DNA of 64,000 nt from UBA5239 sp031548025 (lineage in GTDB: Bacteria > Verrucomicrobiota > Lentisphaeria > Victivallales > Victivallaceae): assembly GCA_031548025.1 (NCBI GenBank), contig JAVBRM010000100.1, positions 16,439 through 80,438 of the forward strand, written 5' to 3'. The notes beneath the pieces were generated by a model. That model was not told where the DNA came from. It did no database searches and saw only the letters and a list, made by a program, of their open reading frames with translations. The stretch's first letter is position 1. Each line of letters begins with the position of its first letter. Below are positions 54,375 to 63,441 of this stretch, one piece after another. A program made the translations under genes and the position numbers.

Positions 54375-55181
54375 ATGTCCAGACGCGCCCTCGATCAACT
54401 GTATCTGCAAATAGGAGACGCTCTATGCTCTCTCTGGCGCGAGCTGCGCCTTTTTCTCGGCTTTACCGGAGAAATCGTGCTGTCGATCAGGAAATTCATT
54501 CGCAATCCTTTCAACTTCAACTGGCGGGCGGTATTTTATTACTGCGACACCTGCGGCAGCGACGCGGTTCCGATTATGTCGCTGTTGGGAACGCTGGTCG
54601 GGGTGATCCTGGCCCTGCAGGGCATCGTCCAGCTCAGCCGCTACGGCGTAGAGGGGTATATCGTCAACCTGGTGGCGGCGGTGATTGTAACCGAACTGGC
54701 TCCCCTGATGACCGCCATCGTCTTGGCCGGGCGCTCCGGTTCCGCTTTCGCTTCCGAAATCGGCACCATGCAGGCCAATGAAGAAATCGACGCCATCATT
54801 ACCATGGGTTTCGACCCGATCGCCTACCTGGTAATCCCGAAAATCATGGCGCTGGTCATCATCATGCCGTGCCTGACCATTTTCGCCGACGTCTGCGGAA
54901 TTGCGGGAGGTATGCTGATCTGCATCAATCAGCTCGATCTGAGCGCCACCGAATATTTCGCCCGGACTCTGGAAGTGGTCAAACCCATCGACCTTTTCCA
55001 GGGGTTGTTCAAAAGCATGTTTTTCGGTTTTATCGTTGGGGCCATCGGCTGCATGAAGGGTTATTATGCGGAGCGTGATTCCAGCGGTATCGGCCGCTCG
55101 GCCACTTCCGCGGTGGTTTCCGGTATTTTTCTGGTGGTTTTGTGCGACGCGGTATTTACCGCCATATTCAGTTCCATTTAA
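54375..55181 (+). CDS. mlaE: MlaE-type lipid ABC transporter permease
   Basis: 268 residues with about five membrane helices and the MlaE signature: MSLLGTLVGVILALQGIVQL, TELAPLMTAIVLAGRSGSAFASEIGTMQANEEIDAIITMGFDP and the helix pair ending in a TSAVVSGIFLVVLCDAVFTAIF segment. It forms the inner-membrane part of an MCE phospholipid transporter. The gene follows the auxiliary lipoprotein by 7 bases. The cognate ATPase (MlaF) is not encoded in the operon or elsewhere in the window, so it must be supplied from another locus. Confidence 0.9.
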   Translation: MSRRALDQLYLQIGDALCSLWRELRLFLGFTGEIVLSIRKFIRNPFNFNWRAVFYYCDTCGSDAVPIMSLLGTLVGVILALQGIVQLSRYGVEGYIVNLVAAVIVTELAPLMTAIVLAGRSGSAFASEIGTMQANEEIDAIITMGFDPIAYLVIPKIMALVIIMPCLTIFADVCGIAGGMLICINQLDLSATEYFARTLEVVKPIDLFQGLFKSMFFGFIVGAIGCMKGYYAERDSSGIGRSATSAVVSGIFLVVLCDAVFTAIFSSI

Positions 55182-55200
55182 ATTATGAGGAAAATCGTCA

Positions 55201-56244
55201 ATGAATCAAGCCAATAAAATCAAACTCGGAGCATTTATTCTGTCGTCGGTGGCGCTGACGCTTGCCTGTTTCATCGCTTTCGGTGTAACCAAAATTTTCG
55301 AACCGAAACTTCAATGCATGACCGTATTCGGCTCCACGGTCGAAGGTTTGACGGTAGGATCACCGGTCAAATTCATGGGCGTGCCGGTGGGTCAGGTGAC
55401 CCGTATCGCCATGCGGGATATCGACGGCTATGTCAATATTTATTTCATCATTCGTCGTTCGTCCATGGATAATATCGAAAACAATATTATTTTCCCTCAA
55501 ACCGACGACCGCGATTTCAAGGGTGCTTTCAACGAGAAAAAAATTTCATGCTTCATCAACGTTGCCGGGATCATGGGTGGGGCTTATCTGGAGCTGACCT
55601 CCACCAGCGATGCGCCGTTTTCCCTGCCGGACCTGGAAGTCGTCCCGCCCACGGGCATGCTCTATTTCAAATCCCGGACTCTCCATGTAACCAATATTAT
55701 CGGTAACGCTTCGAAAATGGTCGACCAGCTGACCCGGGTCGATTTCGTCGCCCTCGCTGACAAAATCAATCTGACCATGGACAGCGCCAACCGGATTTTT
55801 TCAGGCAAGGAGCTGGAAGAATCACTGACTCGCCTTCGCCATATTTCCCAGGATCTGGAACAATGTTCGGCGGTTCTGAAGGGCGCCCTCACCCGGGAAC
55901 GGGTCGAAACCGCCTTCAACACAATTGACTCGGTGAACCTCACCCTGACCACCATCGCCAAATCGCTCCCGCCTGAAAAAATCGACAAGCTGATATCCGA
56001 ATTCAACAGCCTGTTGGTCGAGGCCGGTACTTTCGTCAAAACCACCGGCGAAAGGCGCGACGACCTGGTCAAGGAAGTCAATGATTTCAGCAAACGCCTG
56101 ACCCGCACAACTATCCAACTGGAGAAATTCATGTATAGTCTGTCAGAGTTGATCAATTCGCTTCATGATCAGCCGGATCAACTCTTGCGCGGACGCCAGG
56201 CGCGGGAATATTTCCCCGGCTCAGCCCCCGAGAAATTGAAATGA
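55201..56244 (+). CDS. mlaD: MlaD-type MCE domain protein
   Basis: 347 residues: one N-terminal transmembrane helix (about 7-28), a single MCE domain (about 38-120, TVFGSTVEGLTVGSPVKFMGVPVGQVTRI), then a long helical region (about 160-325, many heptads) that would form a periplasmic barrel or coil. MCE proteins make hexameric lipid channels. The extended C-terminal helix makes it longer than E. coli MlaD and closer to Mce/LetB-like forms with an alpha-helical needle. Its end overlaps the next gene by 4 bases. Confidence 0.88.
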   Translation: MNQANKIKLGAFILSSVALTLACFIAFGVTKIFEPKLQCMTVFGSTVEGLTVGSPVKFMGVPVGQVTRIAMRDIDGYVNIYFIIRRSSMDNIENNIIFPQTDDRDFKGAFNEKKISCFINVAGIMGGAYLELTSTSDAPFSLPDLEVVPPTGMLYFKSRTLHVTNIIGNASKMVDQLTRVDFVALADKINLTMDSANRIFSGKELEESLTRLRHISQDLEQCSAVLKGALTRERVETAFNTIDSVNLTLTTIAKSLPPEKIDKLISEFNSLLVEAGTFVKTTGERRDDLVKEVNDFSKRLTRTTIQLEKFMYSLSELINSLHDQPDQLLRGRQAREYFPGSAPEKLK

Positions 56245-56957
56245 AATCATTGATTCTCTTGTTCGGCTTGACCATTGCCGCCGTAGCCGGCGAAGTGGAT
56301 GAACTTGTCGCCAAAATTGAGAAGGCCCGGGAACCCAAAAACAATGTGTCAATAAGGAGTTATATCTCCCGGACTATGACTTTCACTTCCACCTTGCAAG
56401 TACCGCTGCAGATCGATTATATTTATAAATCGCCGAATAAAATCAAAATCATTACCCGAATCCGGGGCGCCGGCGACACCATTCAGGCCTATAACGGCCA
56501 TACCGCTTGGGAACAGCTTGCCGACGGCACTGTCAGGCTCCTGAACGGCCCGACAGCCGATTATCTGCAGTTTTTCATAACCCTGGGCAATCCGGCGGTC
56601 AAAATGGCCGAATGCTTCAGCAAAATCGAGATTATCTCCTCCAACAGCATGGTCGACAAAGAACCATGCTATCAACTCGAATGCACTCCACTGCCGCATT
56701 TCCGGCAAAAAACGGTCATCTACTGGGTCAGCCGCAATGATTTTCTCCCCCGCCGTGCCGATATGGAGATCCTCACTACCGGAGCCCCGGTGCCGATGAC
56801 CTCATGGTTCGTCGACTATCATGATTACGACGGCCTGATCATGCCGAAGGAAACCCGAACCGCCTCCCCGCAATCTCCGGTCATCTCACGAATCCTCGAA
56901 GTCAAAGTAAACCAGGAGATCGACAATCTGGAATTCAATCCCCCCGCCTCTTTTTGA
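56241..56957 (+). CDS. LolA-like outer-membrane lipoprotein-sorting protein
   Basis: 238 residues with a signal peptide (about 1-17) and a LolA-like beta half-barrel: SRTMTFTSTLQVPLQIDYIYKSPNKIKIITRI, DGHTAWEQ-like NGHTAWEQLADG, then YQLECTPLP...WVSRNDFLPRRADME and a final LEVKVNQEIDNLEFNPPASF. Such proteins bind lipids in the periplasm. It overlaps the MCE gene by 4 bases, completing an operon for lipid traffic to the outer membrane. Its last 34 coding bases before PPASF recur at 58419-58452. Confidence 0.8.
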   Translation: MKSLILLFGLTIAAVAGEVDELVAKIEKAREPKNNVSIRSYISRTMTFTSTLQVPLQIDYIYKSPNKIKIITRIRGAGDTIQAYNGHTAWEQLADGTVRLLNGPTADYLQFFITLGNPAVKMAECFSKIEIISSNSMVDKEPCYQLECTPLPHFRQKTVIYWVSRNDFLPRRADMEILTTGAPVPMTSWFVDYHDYDGLIMPKETRTASPQSPVISRILEVKVNQEIDNLEFNPPASF

Positions 56958-56967
56958 CCCACGGTGC

Positions 56968-58260
56968 TCAGTTCAAAATGGAGTTATCGAGTAAAAATTC
57001 AATGACTCCGACATTCAGTATGCCGTTATCATCATACCAGGCTTTGCCAATGTCTTTTCGAACAACAATTTTCGGAAAAGAATCACCAGTCAGAGAGAGC
57101 GGTTTTAATTCTGAAACTGTTTTCTCCCCCGTAGCCATGGCATAGGCCGATTGTATATAGACTTTCCGATTACCCCTGGATGCGACAAAATCAATCTCCT
57201 TCGGCACGTTGACCGAGTTGCCGCTCTTATTCTTTTCCCGGGCATAGACTACCCCCACATCCACGGAAAAATTTCTGGCGCACAATTCATTATAGATTAT
57301 ATTTTCCATAATATGCGTCATTTCCATTTGTCGGAACCCGATCCGAGCATTGCGTAATCCAACATCTTCGCAGTAGTATTTCATCGGAAAATCAAAGTAA
57401 GATTTTCCTTTGACATCGTATCGCTTGCTTGCGGAAAACAGAAAAGCGTCTTCCAAATAACCAATATAACTTTTCAAGGTAGTATCGGAAACTGTAACAT
57501 TCTTCTTCGATCGAATCGTTGCGGAAATTTTACTTGGATTAGTCAGCGATCCTACAGACGAACAAAGCAAATCCAGTACTTGTCCCAATTCGTCCACATA
57601 TTCGATCTTTTTGCGCTCTTTGATGTCCTTGAGGTACACTTCGTTGAATAGAGATTCGAGGTAAGACATTTTGGAAGCATCATCGCGTTTGGAGAGAACG
57701 AGGGGCATTCCGCCGTAAAAAGAATACTGGTCAAACGCTTCGTTCTTATCTCCTCCTACAGCGGAATAAAACTCTGAAAACGTGAACGGATGAACTCTGA
57801 TTTCATCGCTACGACCGCGAAACTCCGTCAAAATATCGCTCGACAGCATCTTGGAATTACTTCCGGTTACATAAACATCAAGGTTTTCCATCTCGCGAAG
57901 ATCGTTGAGGGCGTCATAGAACGTGATCTTTTTCCCATCTGGCAAATAAGGATTTTTCACCGGTTCCGACATTTGAATTTCATCAATGAAAAGATAGAAT
58001 TTACCATTTTTCCCATCCAACTGTTCCTGAACATACTTGGCAAGCTCAAGTGGATTGCGGTAACGAATGTACTTGATTAAGTCGAGTTCAAGAGAGATAA
58101 TCTGTTCATTTTTCACCCCCTGAGTTAAAAGATACTTTTTGAACAGAGTCCGCAATAGGAACGATTTTCCACAACGCCTGATTCCGGTAATAACCTTTAC
58201 TTGTCCATTCCACTGGCAATCGATCAATTGCCGCAAGTAATAATCTCTTTTTATTTCCAT
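56968..58260 (-). CDS. AAA-type ATPase with DUF4143
   Basis: 430 residues: an N-terminal P-loop ATPase domain with Walker A GIRRCGKSFLLR (about 25-37), Walker B-like YLFIDEIQ and sensor VTGSNSKML. The C-terminal DUF4143 (about 200-385, LGQVLDLLCSSVGSLTNPSKISATIRSKKNVTVSDTTLKSYIGYLEDAFLF) ends in a REKNKSGNSVNVPKEIDFVASR nuclease-like strand. These ATPases are widespread, patchily distributed and often horizontally acquired; their role is not well established. It is more AT-rich than its neighbours and lies between duplicated 34-bp segments, which fits insertion. Confidence 0.88.
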   Translation of the reverse strand: MEIKRDYYLRQLIDCQWNGQVKVITGIRRCGKSFLLRTLFKKYLLTQGVKNEQIISLELDLIKYIRYRNPLELAKYVQEQLDGKNGKFYLFIDEIQMSEPVKNPYLPDGKKITFYDALNDLREMENLDVYVTGSNSKMLSSDILTEFRGRSDEIRVHPFTFSEFYSAVGGDKNEAFDQYSFYGGMPLVLSKRDDASKMSYLESLFNEVYLKDIKERKKIEYVDELGQVLDLLCSSVGSLTNPSKISATIRSKKNVTVSDTTLKSYIGYLEDAFLFSASKRYDVKGKSYFDFPMKYYCEDVGLRNARIGFRQMEMTHIMENIIYNELCARNFSVDVGVVYAREKNKSGNSVNVPKEIDFVASRGNRKVYIQSAYAMATGEKTVSELKPLSLTGDSFPKIVVRKDIGKAWYDDNGILNVGVIEFLLDNSILN

Positions 58261-58380
58261 GACTTCAATATCTCGTTCATTGATAAGTACGCTTCTTTTG
58301 AATGCAACCTATCAACAATATATGCCGTGGCAAAAAAATGTCAAACAATAAGCGTCAGTTATAAACGGTAATTTAAAGCT

Positions 58381-58480
58381 ATTCCGGGAAAACTCGAGCT
58401 ATTTCGCCGCAACAACCGGGAGATCGACAACCAGGAATTCAAGCCCCCCGCCAATTTCAAATTTTCACCCTAATTGAGTA
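58381..58480 (+). pseudogene. 3'-end relic of a LolA-like gene fused to a dispersed repeat end
   Basis: Bases 58419-58452 match the 3' coding end of the LolA-like gene (56915-56948) at 31 of 34 positions and keep its frame (REIDNQEFKPPANF, against QEIDNLEFNPPASF). From about 58438 the sequence becomes a copy of the repeat end found at 48104-48148 (TTCAAGCCCC through ACCCTAATTGAGTATA). The TAA at 58471 closes the relic frame. No upstream part of a second LolA gene is recognisable. Confidence 0.55.
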
Positions 58481-58483
58481 TAA

Positions 58484-59383
58484 CTATTTTTCGCGGCGGA
58501 GAATCGGGGTTACTTTGTGGCTGTGCTGCTCTTTGCGGTACTGAAGCGGAGTCGTGTTTTACTGGTCGCGGAAAATTTTGATGAAATGACTGATATCGTA
58601 AAATCCACAGGTCGCGGCAATCTCATTCACCGGCATTTTACTGTTTCTCAAATACCACAGCGCGCTCAACATCCGCAAACGCAACAGATATTCGGAAAAT
58701 CCGCACTGGGCGTATTCTTTGAATAACCGGGTGACATAATCGGGGTGAACCCGGAAATTCGCCGCCAGTTCTTTCCGGCTGACAGGGTTACGGCTGTTGG
58801 CCTCCAGATATGTGCAGATCCGTTGAAATGTCTGATGCGCCGAGCGCTCGGGAACCACCTGCTGTTCCGTTTCCAAATGTTCGATAATCCGTTCAACCAC
58901 CAGTTCCGCCAGCTGACAGGTTACCCGCGAATCCCCCGGTGCTCCAATCCGTCCGGTCATGGCAGAAAACAGCGCAAACAGATCGGTTTCATCTTTCAGT
59001 CCGGCCGAATACCATAAATCCGAGGTGCGAACAATCCGCGATCGTTGCGAAGTGTGGTTATGCCAAGACATCGAAAGCCGCCCGAATTCGCCGGCTACAA
59101 TACCGATTCGTCGGCAGTCGAATTCCCAGTCGACCTTATACGGATGCCCCACCGGAACAAAAAACATCTCATCCGAGGTCAAAATGTGATTGACCAATTT
59201 TCCGTCATGATAATAAAAAATCCGCTGGCGGCCGCTCAGCAACAGCTCGAGCAAACCGGAAGTTTCAAAGCTCATGCCATGCGACAAAACAACCGGTTTC
59301 CCGGCGAACACAACCCGGTGGCATTTGACGAAACGGCTCAGAATTGCGATAAAGGCATTATTGATTCTATTCGTGCTTTTCAT
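58484..59383 (-). pseudogene. AraC family regulator interrupted by an in-frame stop codon
   Basis: From ATG 59383 a 274-residue AraC-type protein reads to a TAA at 58561-58559, cutting the second helix-turn-helix just after ISHFIKIFRDQ. Past this codon the same frame stays open for 24 more codons to a TAG at 58486-58484, giving NTTPLQYRKEQHSHK. This is exactly the conserved AraC ending (FRDQY-x-xTPLQYRK), so the TAA probably replaced a tyrosine codon (TAT or TAC). The N-terminal cupin-like sensor (about 30-110) and first HTH (about 185-225) are intact. It diverges from the prepilin-like gene at 59524 and would have been the regulator of that cassette. The truncated protein may have weak or no activity. 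Confidence 0.85.
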
Positions 59384-59460
59384 GCTTTAAAATACAGCCG
59401 CAGGCTTGGCAAAGCAAATCAAAGGTCGTATTTTTACAGTAAAAGACCAGATCTGTCATG

Positions 59461-59489
59461 TTGACGGCAGGCCATAATTCGGTTATAAT
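59461..59489 (+). promoter_or_regulatory. Sigma70-type promoter of cassette 4
   Basis: TTGACG (59461-59466) and TATAAT (59484-59489) are 17 bases apart, 34 bases upstream of the prepilin-like gene. No strong palindrome is seen near it, consistent with an AraC-type regulator. Confidence 0.75.
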
Positions 59490-59523
59490 AGAATATAAGA
59501 AAACATAAACAGGAACAGACAGT

Positions 59524-60171
59524 ATGATGAGAAAAAATTTCACACTTATTGAATTGCTGGTGGTGATTGCGATCATCGCCATACTGGCCTCACTGTTATT
59601 GCCGGCATTGAATCAGGCCCGGGAAACCGCCAGGCGCACCCTCTGCCTCAACAACCTCAAACAGCAAATATTGGGCGTACATCTTTACTCGGAGCAATAT
59701 GACAACTGGGTTCTACCGTCCAATCCCGCGGTTTCGGGAACGACGGTTTTATGGATGAATCTGGTTTATATTATGTTGCACAATACCAGCACCAGTCCTG
59801 ATCGAACGGATATGGGGAAAATGAAAATGTTCGTCTGCCCCGCCGAAAAAAATATCTTCGGCAGCTACAGCGCCGGTTTCTTCGGCTTTACCCATTATGG
59901 CGCCAATCCGCATCTTTCCGGCGACATGGCCTACCTGACGACGTTCCCGTGCCGCAAAACCACCTCCATAAACATTCCATCCATTGCCAAGTACAATGGC
60001 GATAGTTGTGTGCTCAATTCCTATTGGGTAAGATACAACAGCAGCTTTGCTTACCGCCATGGCAGAAATCAGCAAGGGACCACCAATATCGGTTTTTATG
60101 ATGGTCATGCCGGTAATTTACAACCGAAAGACATACCGAACACCAATGCGCTGACCACAGGTTACCGCTAA
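59524..60171 (+). CDS. Prepilin-like protein (cassette 4)
   Basis: 215 residues beginning with a class III prepilin signal, FTLIELLVVIAIIAILASLLLPALNQARETARR, with Glu5 after the cleavage site. The C-terminal part has YRHGRNQQGTTNIGFYDGHAGNL, the DGH motif shared with the other three copies, though with a longer H-to-DG gap. Two ATGs (59524, 59527) fit equally well. It is first after the promoter at 59461 and is followed by two secreted or cytosolic glycosidase-like genes. Confidence 0.85.
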   Translation: MMRKNFTLIELLVVIAIIAILASLLLPALNQARETARRTLCLNNLKQQILGVHLYSEQYDNWVLPSNPAVSGTTVLWMNLVYIMLHNTSTSPDRTDMGKMKMFVCPAEKNIFGSYSAGFFGFTHYGANPHLSGDMAYLTTFPCRKTTSINIPSIAKYNGDSCVLNSYWVRYNSSFAYRHGRNQQGTTNIGFYDGHAGNLQPKDIPNTNALTTGYR

Positions 60172-60185
60172 TTCAGGAGACATAA

Positions 60186-62435
60186 ATGTTAAGAAAAGTG
60201 ATGATTTGCGCATTATTGTGCACATTCGGCGGCTTGAGAGCCGAGTATAGCAATGAAACCGGTTTTAAGCGCTGGGAAGATGCGGCCCGGGGGAAAAACC
60301 TTGCTGCCGGTAAGAAATTCGTCTTTTCCACCGAACCGAATTATGGGCTGACAAAAAATAAAGAAGACGAGTTCGACCTTACCGACGGGATTTTATCGAA
60401 ACATCCGCGCGGAATATGGTTCGACAAGGCCGCGGTCGGCTGGTATTCTCAGGAAGTCACTCAGGGAATCAATCTGCTGTTGGACCTCGGGAAAAATGAA
60501 AATATCGGAAAAGTCGTAGCCCGGATTCAAGGCGGCGGCGCTCAGCATATGCTGGTTTTCCCCAAACAGATCGAAGTCTATGTTTCCAAAGACGGCAAAC
60601 AATATTACCAGACCGCCGACCTGCAGAAACTTCAACCCGGCGAAATGGATCAGAGCGATTTCATCAAATACTATTATCTGCCGGAACCCGGACAGGCCTA
60701 CGTTTACCCTTTTTCACTGCCGGTCAATGCCGAAGCCCGCTATATCATTCTGCGGATTACCGGTGTGGCATCCTTCTTTTTTACCGACCAAATAGCCGTA
60801 ATTGAAGCGGAGAATACCAATTCCACCGATTTTAACGCGACGTATTCGCAGGTTCCGCGCGAGGTGCCGATGGATGGCATTCAGGTCGGGCCGCGAATCG
60901 GAATTCTGGCGATACCGGACAATATGTCAGCCCCGAACTGTTTTGTGATCCAGGATCTGCGCAATATCAAAAACCGTAAGATCCAGGCATTTCTGAACAT
61001 CGAACTCCCAGATGCCGTGAAACTGGAATTTCCGATCCACAAACCGGAGGAAAAAACCGGTCGACGCCATTACCGTTTCCCTCTGGAAACTCAGGGGAAA
61101 AGACCGCAGACTCCCATGATGTATTTCAAGGCGGAAAAGCCGCTTCCACCCGATACCCGAGTGCGGATTTATGCGGAATGCGGCGACGAGCCCGTACGCC
61201 CGCAGGAATTTCCGATACAGGTCATCTCCATGCCGGAAGTTAAACCTCCGCTGCAGGGATTTCCTATCGATTTGACCTGGATGGGAGTTCCCGCTCAACA
61301 GGATTGGCCGGATTTTCTGCGCGACTGGCACAAACTCGGTTTCGATGCCGTAACTTGTTTTCCCCGGTATTTCCGGACGGAAAAAGACCAGGAAAGACTG
61401 CGTTCTTATCTCCATCAGGCACGCAACTCCGGATATAAGGTCGTCATGAACGAATCGCCGTTTTACCGTATGCATATCGACCTGGCTGATAAAAGTGAAA
61501 TTTTCAGTCAGCTCAAAGATGGCAAATCCAATAAAAATCTCTGTCCGTCCTATACCGGAGAATATTATCAGCAGGAACTGGAACGTATCACCGGAAATGT
61601 TCGCCTGAGTAAGCCGGACCGGATATATTGGGATATCGAGTGCTGGAACAACGGTGCTGCCGACGCGATTCAACGCCAGTGCATCCGCTGCAATGAGGCT
61701 GCCAAAACTTCCGGATTAGACATCAGAACCTATCTGCTGCAATGCGGAGCCAGAATTCTGCGCGATCTGAAAGAAGCGGTCCGCAAAGGAACCGACGGCG
61801 GTCCCATGCCGCTGGTGGCTTCCTACAATCATCAGGCCGGACGCGGTCCGCACCACCACCTTTTTGACGGACTGGAACTGTTTCCGCAATATATCGACCA
61901 GTTTCAGCCCAGTTTATATGTCGCCGGGCGCCCTGCCCTGATTCACAAGAGCATCCGCCTCAACTACACGGCGTCAAACGGTTCCCGCCGTATTTTCCCC
62001 TGGCTGACCGCCGGAACCTACGGAGAATTCGAACCTTTCAATATGGAACTCATGATCTATGAAGCACTGCTGAACGGTGCGGAAGGTTTCGGTTATTATT
62101 GGTTCGGCGATTTCGATACCCCGCTGGATTTCTATTATCACGCCAAGGCTCTGGCTACTCTTGCTCCTTATCAGGATATTCTGAAACATGGCAAAGTCCG
62201 CCATCCGCAAGGCAGCAACCCCGATCTGCTTTACTCCATGATTGAAAATGATAAAGGAGCCCTGCTGCTGGTCGGGAATTATCAGAAAAACACCGGAGAC
62301 ACCATGTTAAAACTTCCATTCGTCCCCAAGACGGTTCGCGATCTGCGCAACGCCGCCGACTTGCCCGCAACTCAAGACCTGCAGCTCAACGTCCCGAAAG
62401 GCCAGGCCCTGCTCCTCTATATAACCCAGGAATAA
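60186..62435 (+). CDS. Secreted glycosidase-like protein with discoidin-like N-terminus
   Basis: 749 residues. A signal peptide (MLRKVMICALLCTFGGLRA) is followed by a galactose-binding-like domain (about 35-210, DLTDGILSKHP then INLLLDLGKNENIGKVVARIQGGG). A beta domain covers about 220-350. A probable TIM barrel (about 360-700) shows WPDFLRDWHKLGFDAVTCFPRYF, VVMNESPFYRMH, PDRIYWDIECWNN and IFPWLTAGTYGEFEP, whose Asp/Glu in DIECWNN could be catalytic. The end is a short beta region. I do not recognise a numbered glycoside hydrolase family. It sits 14 bases after the prepilin-like gene and 7 before the GH29-like gene. Confidence 0.75.
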   Translation: MLRKVMICALLCTFGGLRAEYSNETGFKRWEDAARGKNLAAGKKFVFSTEPNYGLTKNKEDEFDLTDGILSKHPRGIWFDKAAVGWYSQEVTQGINLLLDLGKNENIGKVVARIQGGGAQHMLVFPKQIEVYVSKDGKQYYQTADLQKLQPGEMDQSDFIKYYYLPEPGQAYVYPFSLPVNAEARYIILRITGVASFFFTDQIAVIEAENTNSTDFNATYSQVPREVPMDGIQVGPRIGILAIPDNMSAPNCFVIQDLRNIKNRKIQAFLNIELPDAVKLEFPIHKPEEKTGRRHYRFPLETQGKRPQTPMMYFKAEKPLPPDTRVRIYAECGDEPVRPQEFPIQVISMPEVKPPLQGFPIDLTWMGVPAQQDWPDFLRDWHKLGFDAVTCFPRYFRTEKDQERLRSYLHQARNSGYKVVMNESPFYRMHIDLADKSEIFSQLKDGKSNKNLCPSYTGEYYQQELERITGNVRLSKPDRIYWDIECWNNGAADAIQRQCIRCNEAAKTSGLDIRTYLLQCGARILRDLKEAVRKGTDGGPMPLVASYNHQAGRGPHHHLFDGLELFPQYIDQFQPSLYVAGRPALIHKSIRLNYTASNGSRRIFPWLTAGTYGEFEPFNMELMIYEALLNGAEGFGYYWFGDFDTPLDFYYHAKALATLAPYQDILKHGKVRHPQGSNPDLLYSMIENDKGALLLVGNYQKNTGDTMLKLPFVPKTVRDLRNAADLPATQDLQLNVPKGQALLLYITQE

Positions 62436-62442
62436 AGAATTC

Positions 62443-63441
62443 ATGAAAAATACCATCAAAGGACGCTGGGGAGTGTTTATGCACTTCCTGGCCATACCCG
62501 CCAGCACCAAAGATTGCCCCAACTCCCTAACGCCGGATTCATGGAGCAAGCGGGTGGATGATTTCCGCGTTGACCTGCTGGCCGAACAACTGTATTCGGT
62601 CGGAGCCGATTATATGTTTTTGACGCTCGGACAGAATTCGGGATATTATTGTTCTCCCAACAATACCCTGGATAGTCTGACTGGCCGGGATTCCGTCAAT
62701 TCACGCTGCAGCCGGCGGGATCTGGTGATGGATCTATCCGCGGCTCTGGATAAATACCGGATTCCCCTGTACGTATATCTGCCATCACATGCTCCAATGT
62801 CCGATTTCGAGGCAGTCAGAGCCTTGGGGTATGTTCCGGAATGGGATTTCTCGCGCTGGAGCCCGCCGGATATCAAAGCCCTGCAAGCAGCCGGAACCGA
62901 TCCGGATCCCCGGCTGGCCAACGCCCAGCGGAATTATGAAGCCGTTATCCGAGAATGGTCGGAACGTTGGGGCAAACGTGTTCACGGCTGGTGGTTTGAC
63001 GGCTGCTATTATTATGACACCATGTACCAGTCGGCGGACGAACCGAATTTCCACAGTTTCGCGGCGGCGGCCCGATCCGGCAATCCCGCCTCCATGACCT
63101 GCTTCAACTGCGGCGTCAAATATCCGCCGTGCGTCATCAGCGATGAAGATGACTACTCAGCCGGTGAATGCACGGATTTGAATAAACTGCTGGCCGTGGG
63201 TTTGGACTCAATACAGGGAATTCAACGCCATATCCTTACCTATATCGGGCAAACTTGGAGCATCGGCCCATTGCGATTCAGCGGTGGAGAGCTTCAACGT
63301 TATACGGAGTTATTGAACCGTCAGCAGGCTGTGGTTAGCTGGGACGTCCCTTATAATCTCACCAACGGCACCTTAGATCCCGACGTTCTCGAAGCCCTCG
63401 CAGCCTGTTCTCAGAGTTGCATCAGTTCAAACGCGACTTGA
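62443..63441 (+). CDS. GH29-like (alpha-L-fucosidase-related) protein, cytoplasmic
   Basis: 332 residues without signal peptide. A TIM-barrel with the look of fucosidase-related proteins: RWGVFMHFLAI at the start, VGADYMFLTLGQNSGYYCSPN, PLYVYLPSHAP, then ERWGKRVHGWWFDGCYYYD, where the Asp of WWFDG is the expected nucleophile. The C-terminal beta domain of true GH29 enzymes is missing, making it about 100 residues shorter. The start follows the previous stop by 7 bases. It overlaps the convergent M20 peptidase by 31 bases. Confidence 0.68.
   Translation: MKNTIKGRWGVFMHFLAIPASTKDCPNSLTPDSWSKRVDDFRVDLLAEQLYSVGADYMFLTLGQNSGYYCSPNNTLDSLTGRDSVNSRCSRRDLVMDLSAALDKYRIPLYVYLPSHAPMSDFEAVRALGYVPEWDFSRWSPPDIKALQAAGTDPDPRLANAQRNYEAVIREWSERWGKRVHGWWFDGCYYYDTMYQSADEPNFHSFAAAARSGNPASMTCFNCGVKYPPCVISDEDDYSAGECTDLNKLLAVGLDSIQGIQRHILTYIGQTWSIGPLRFSGGELQRYTELLNRQQAVVSWDVPYNLTNGTLDPDVLEALAACSQSCISSNAT

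Noticed and set aside
58484..58561. Stop-codon reassignment explaining the AraC interruption
   Set aside because: Many genes in the window end normally in TAA, so recoding is not supported; a point mutation is simpler.
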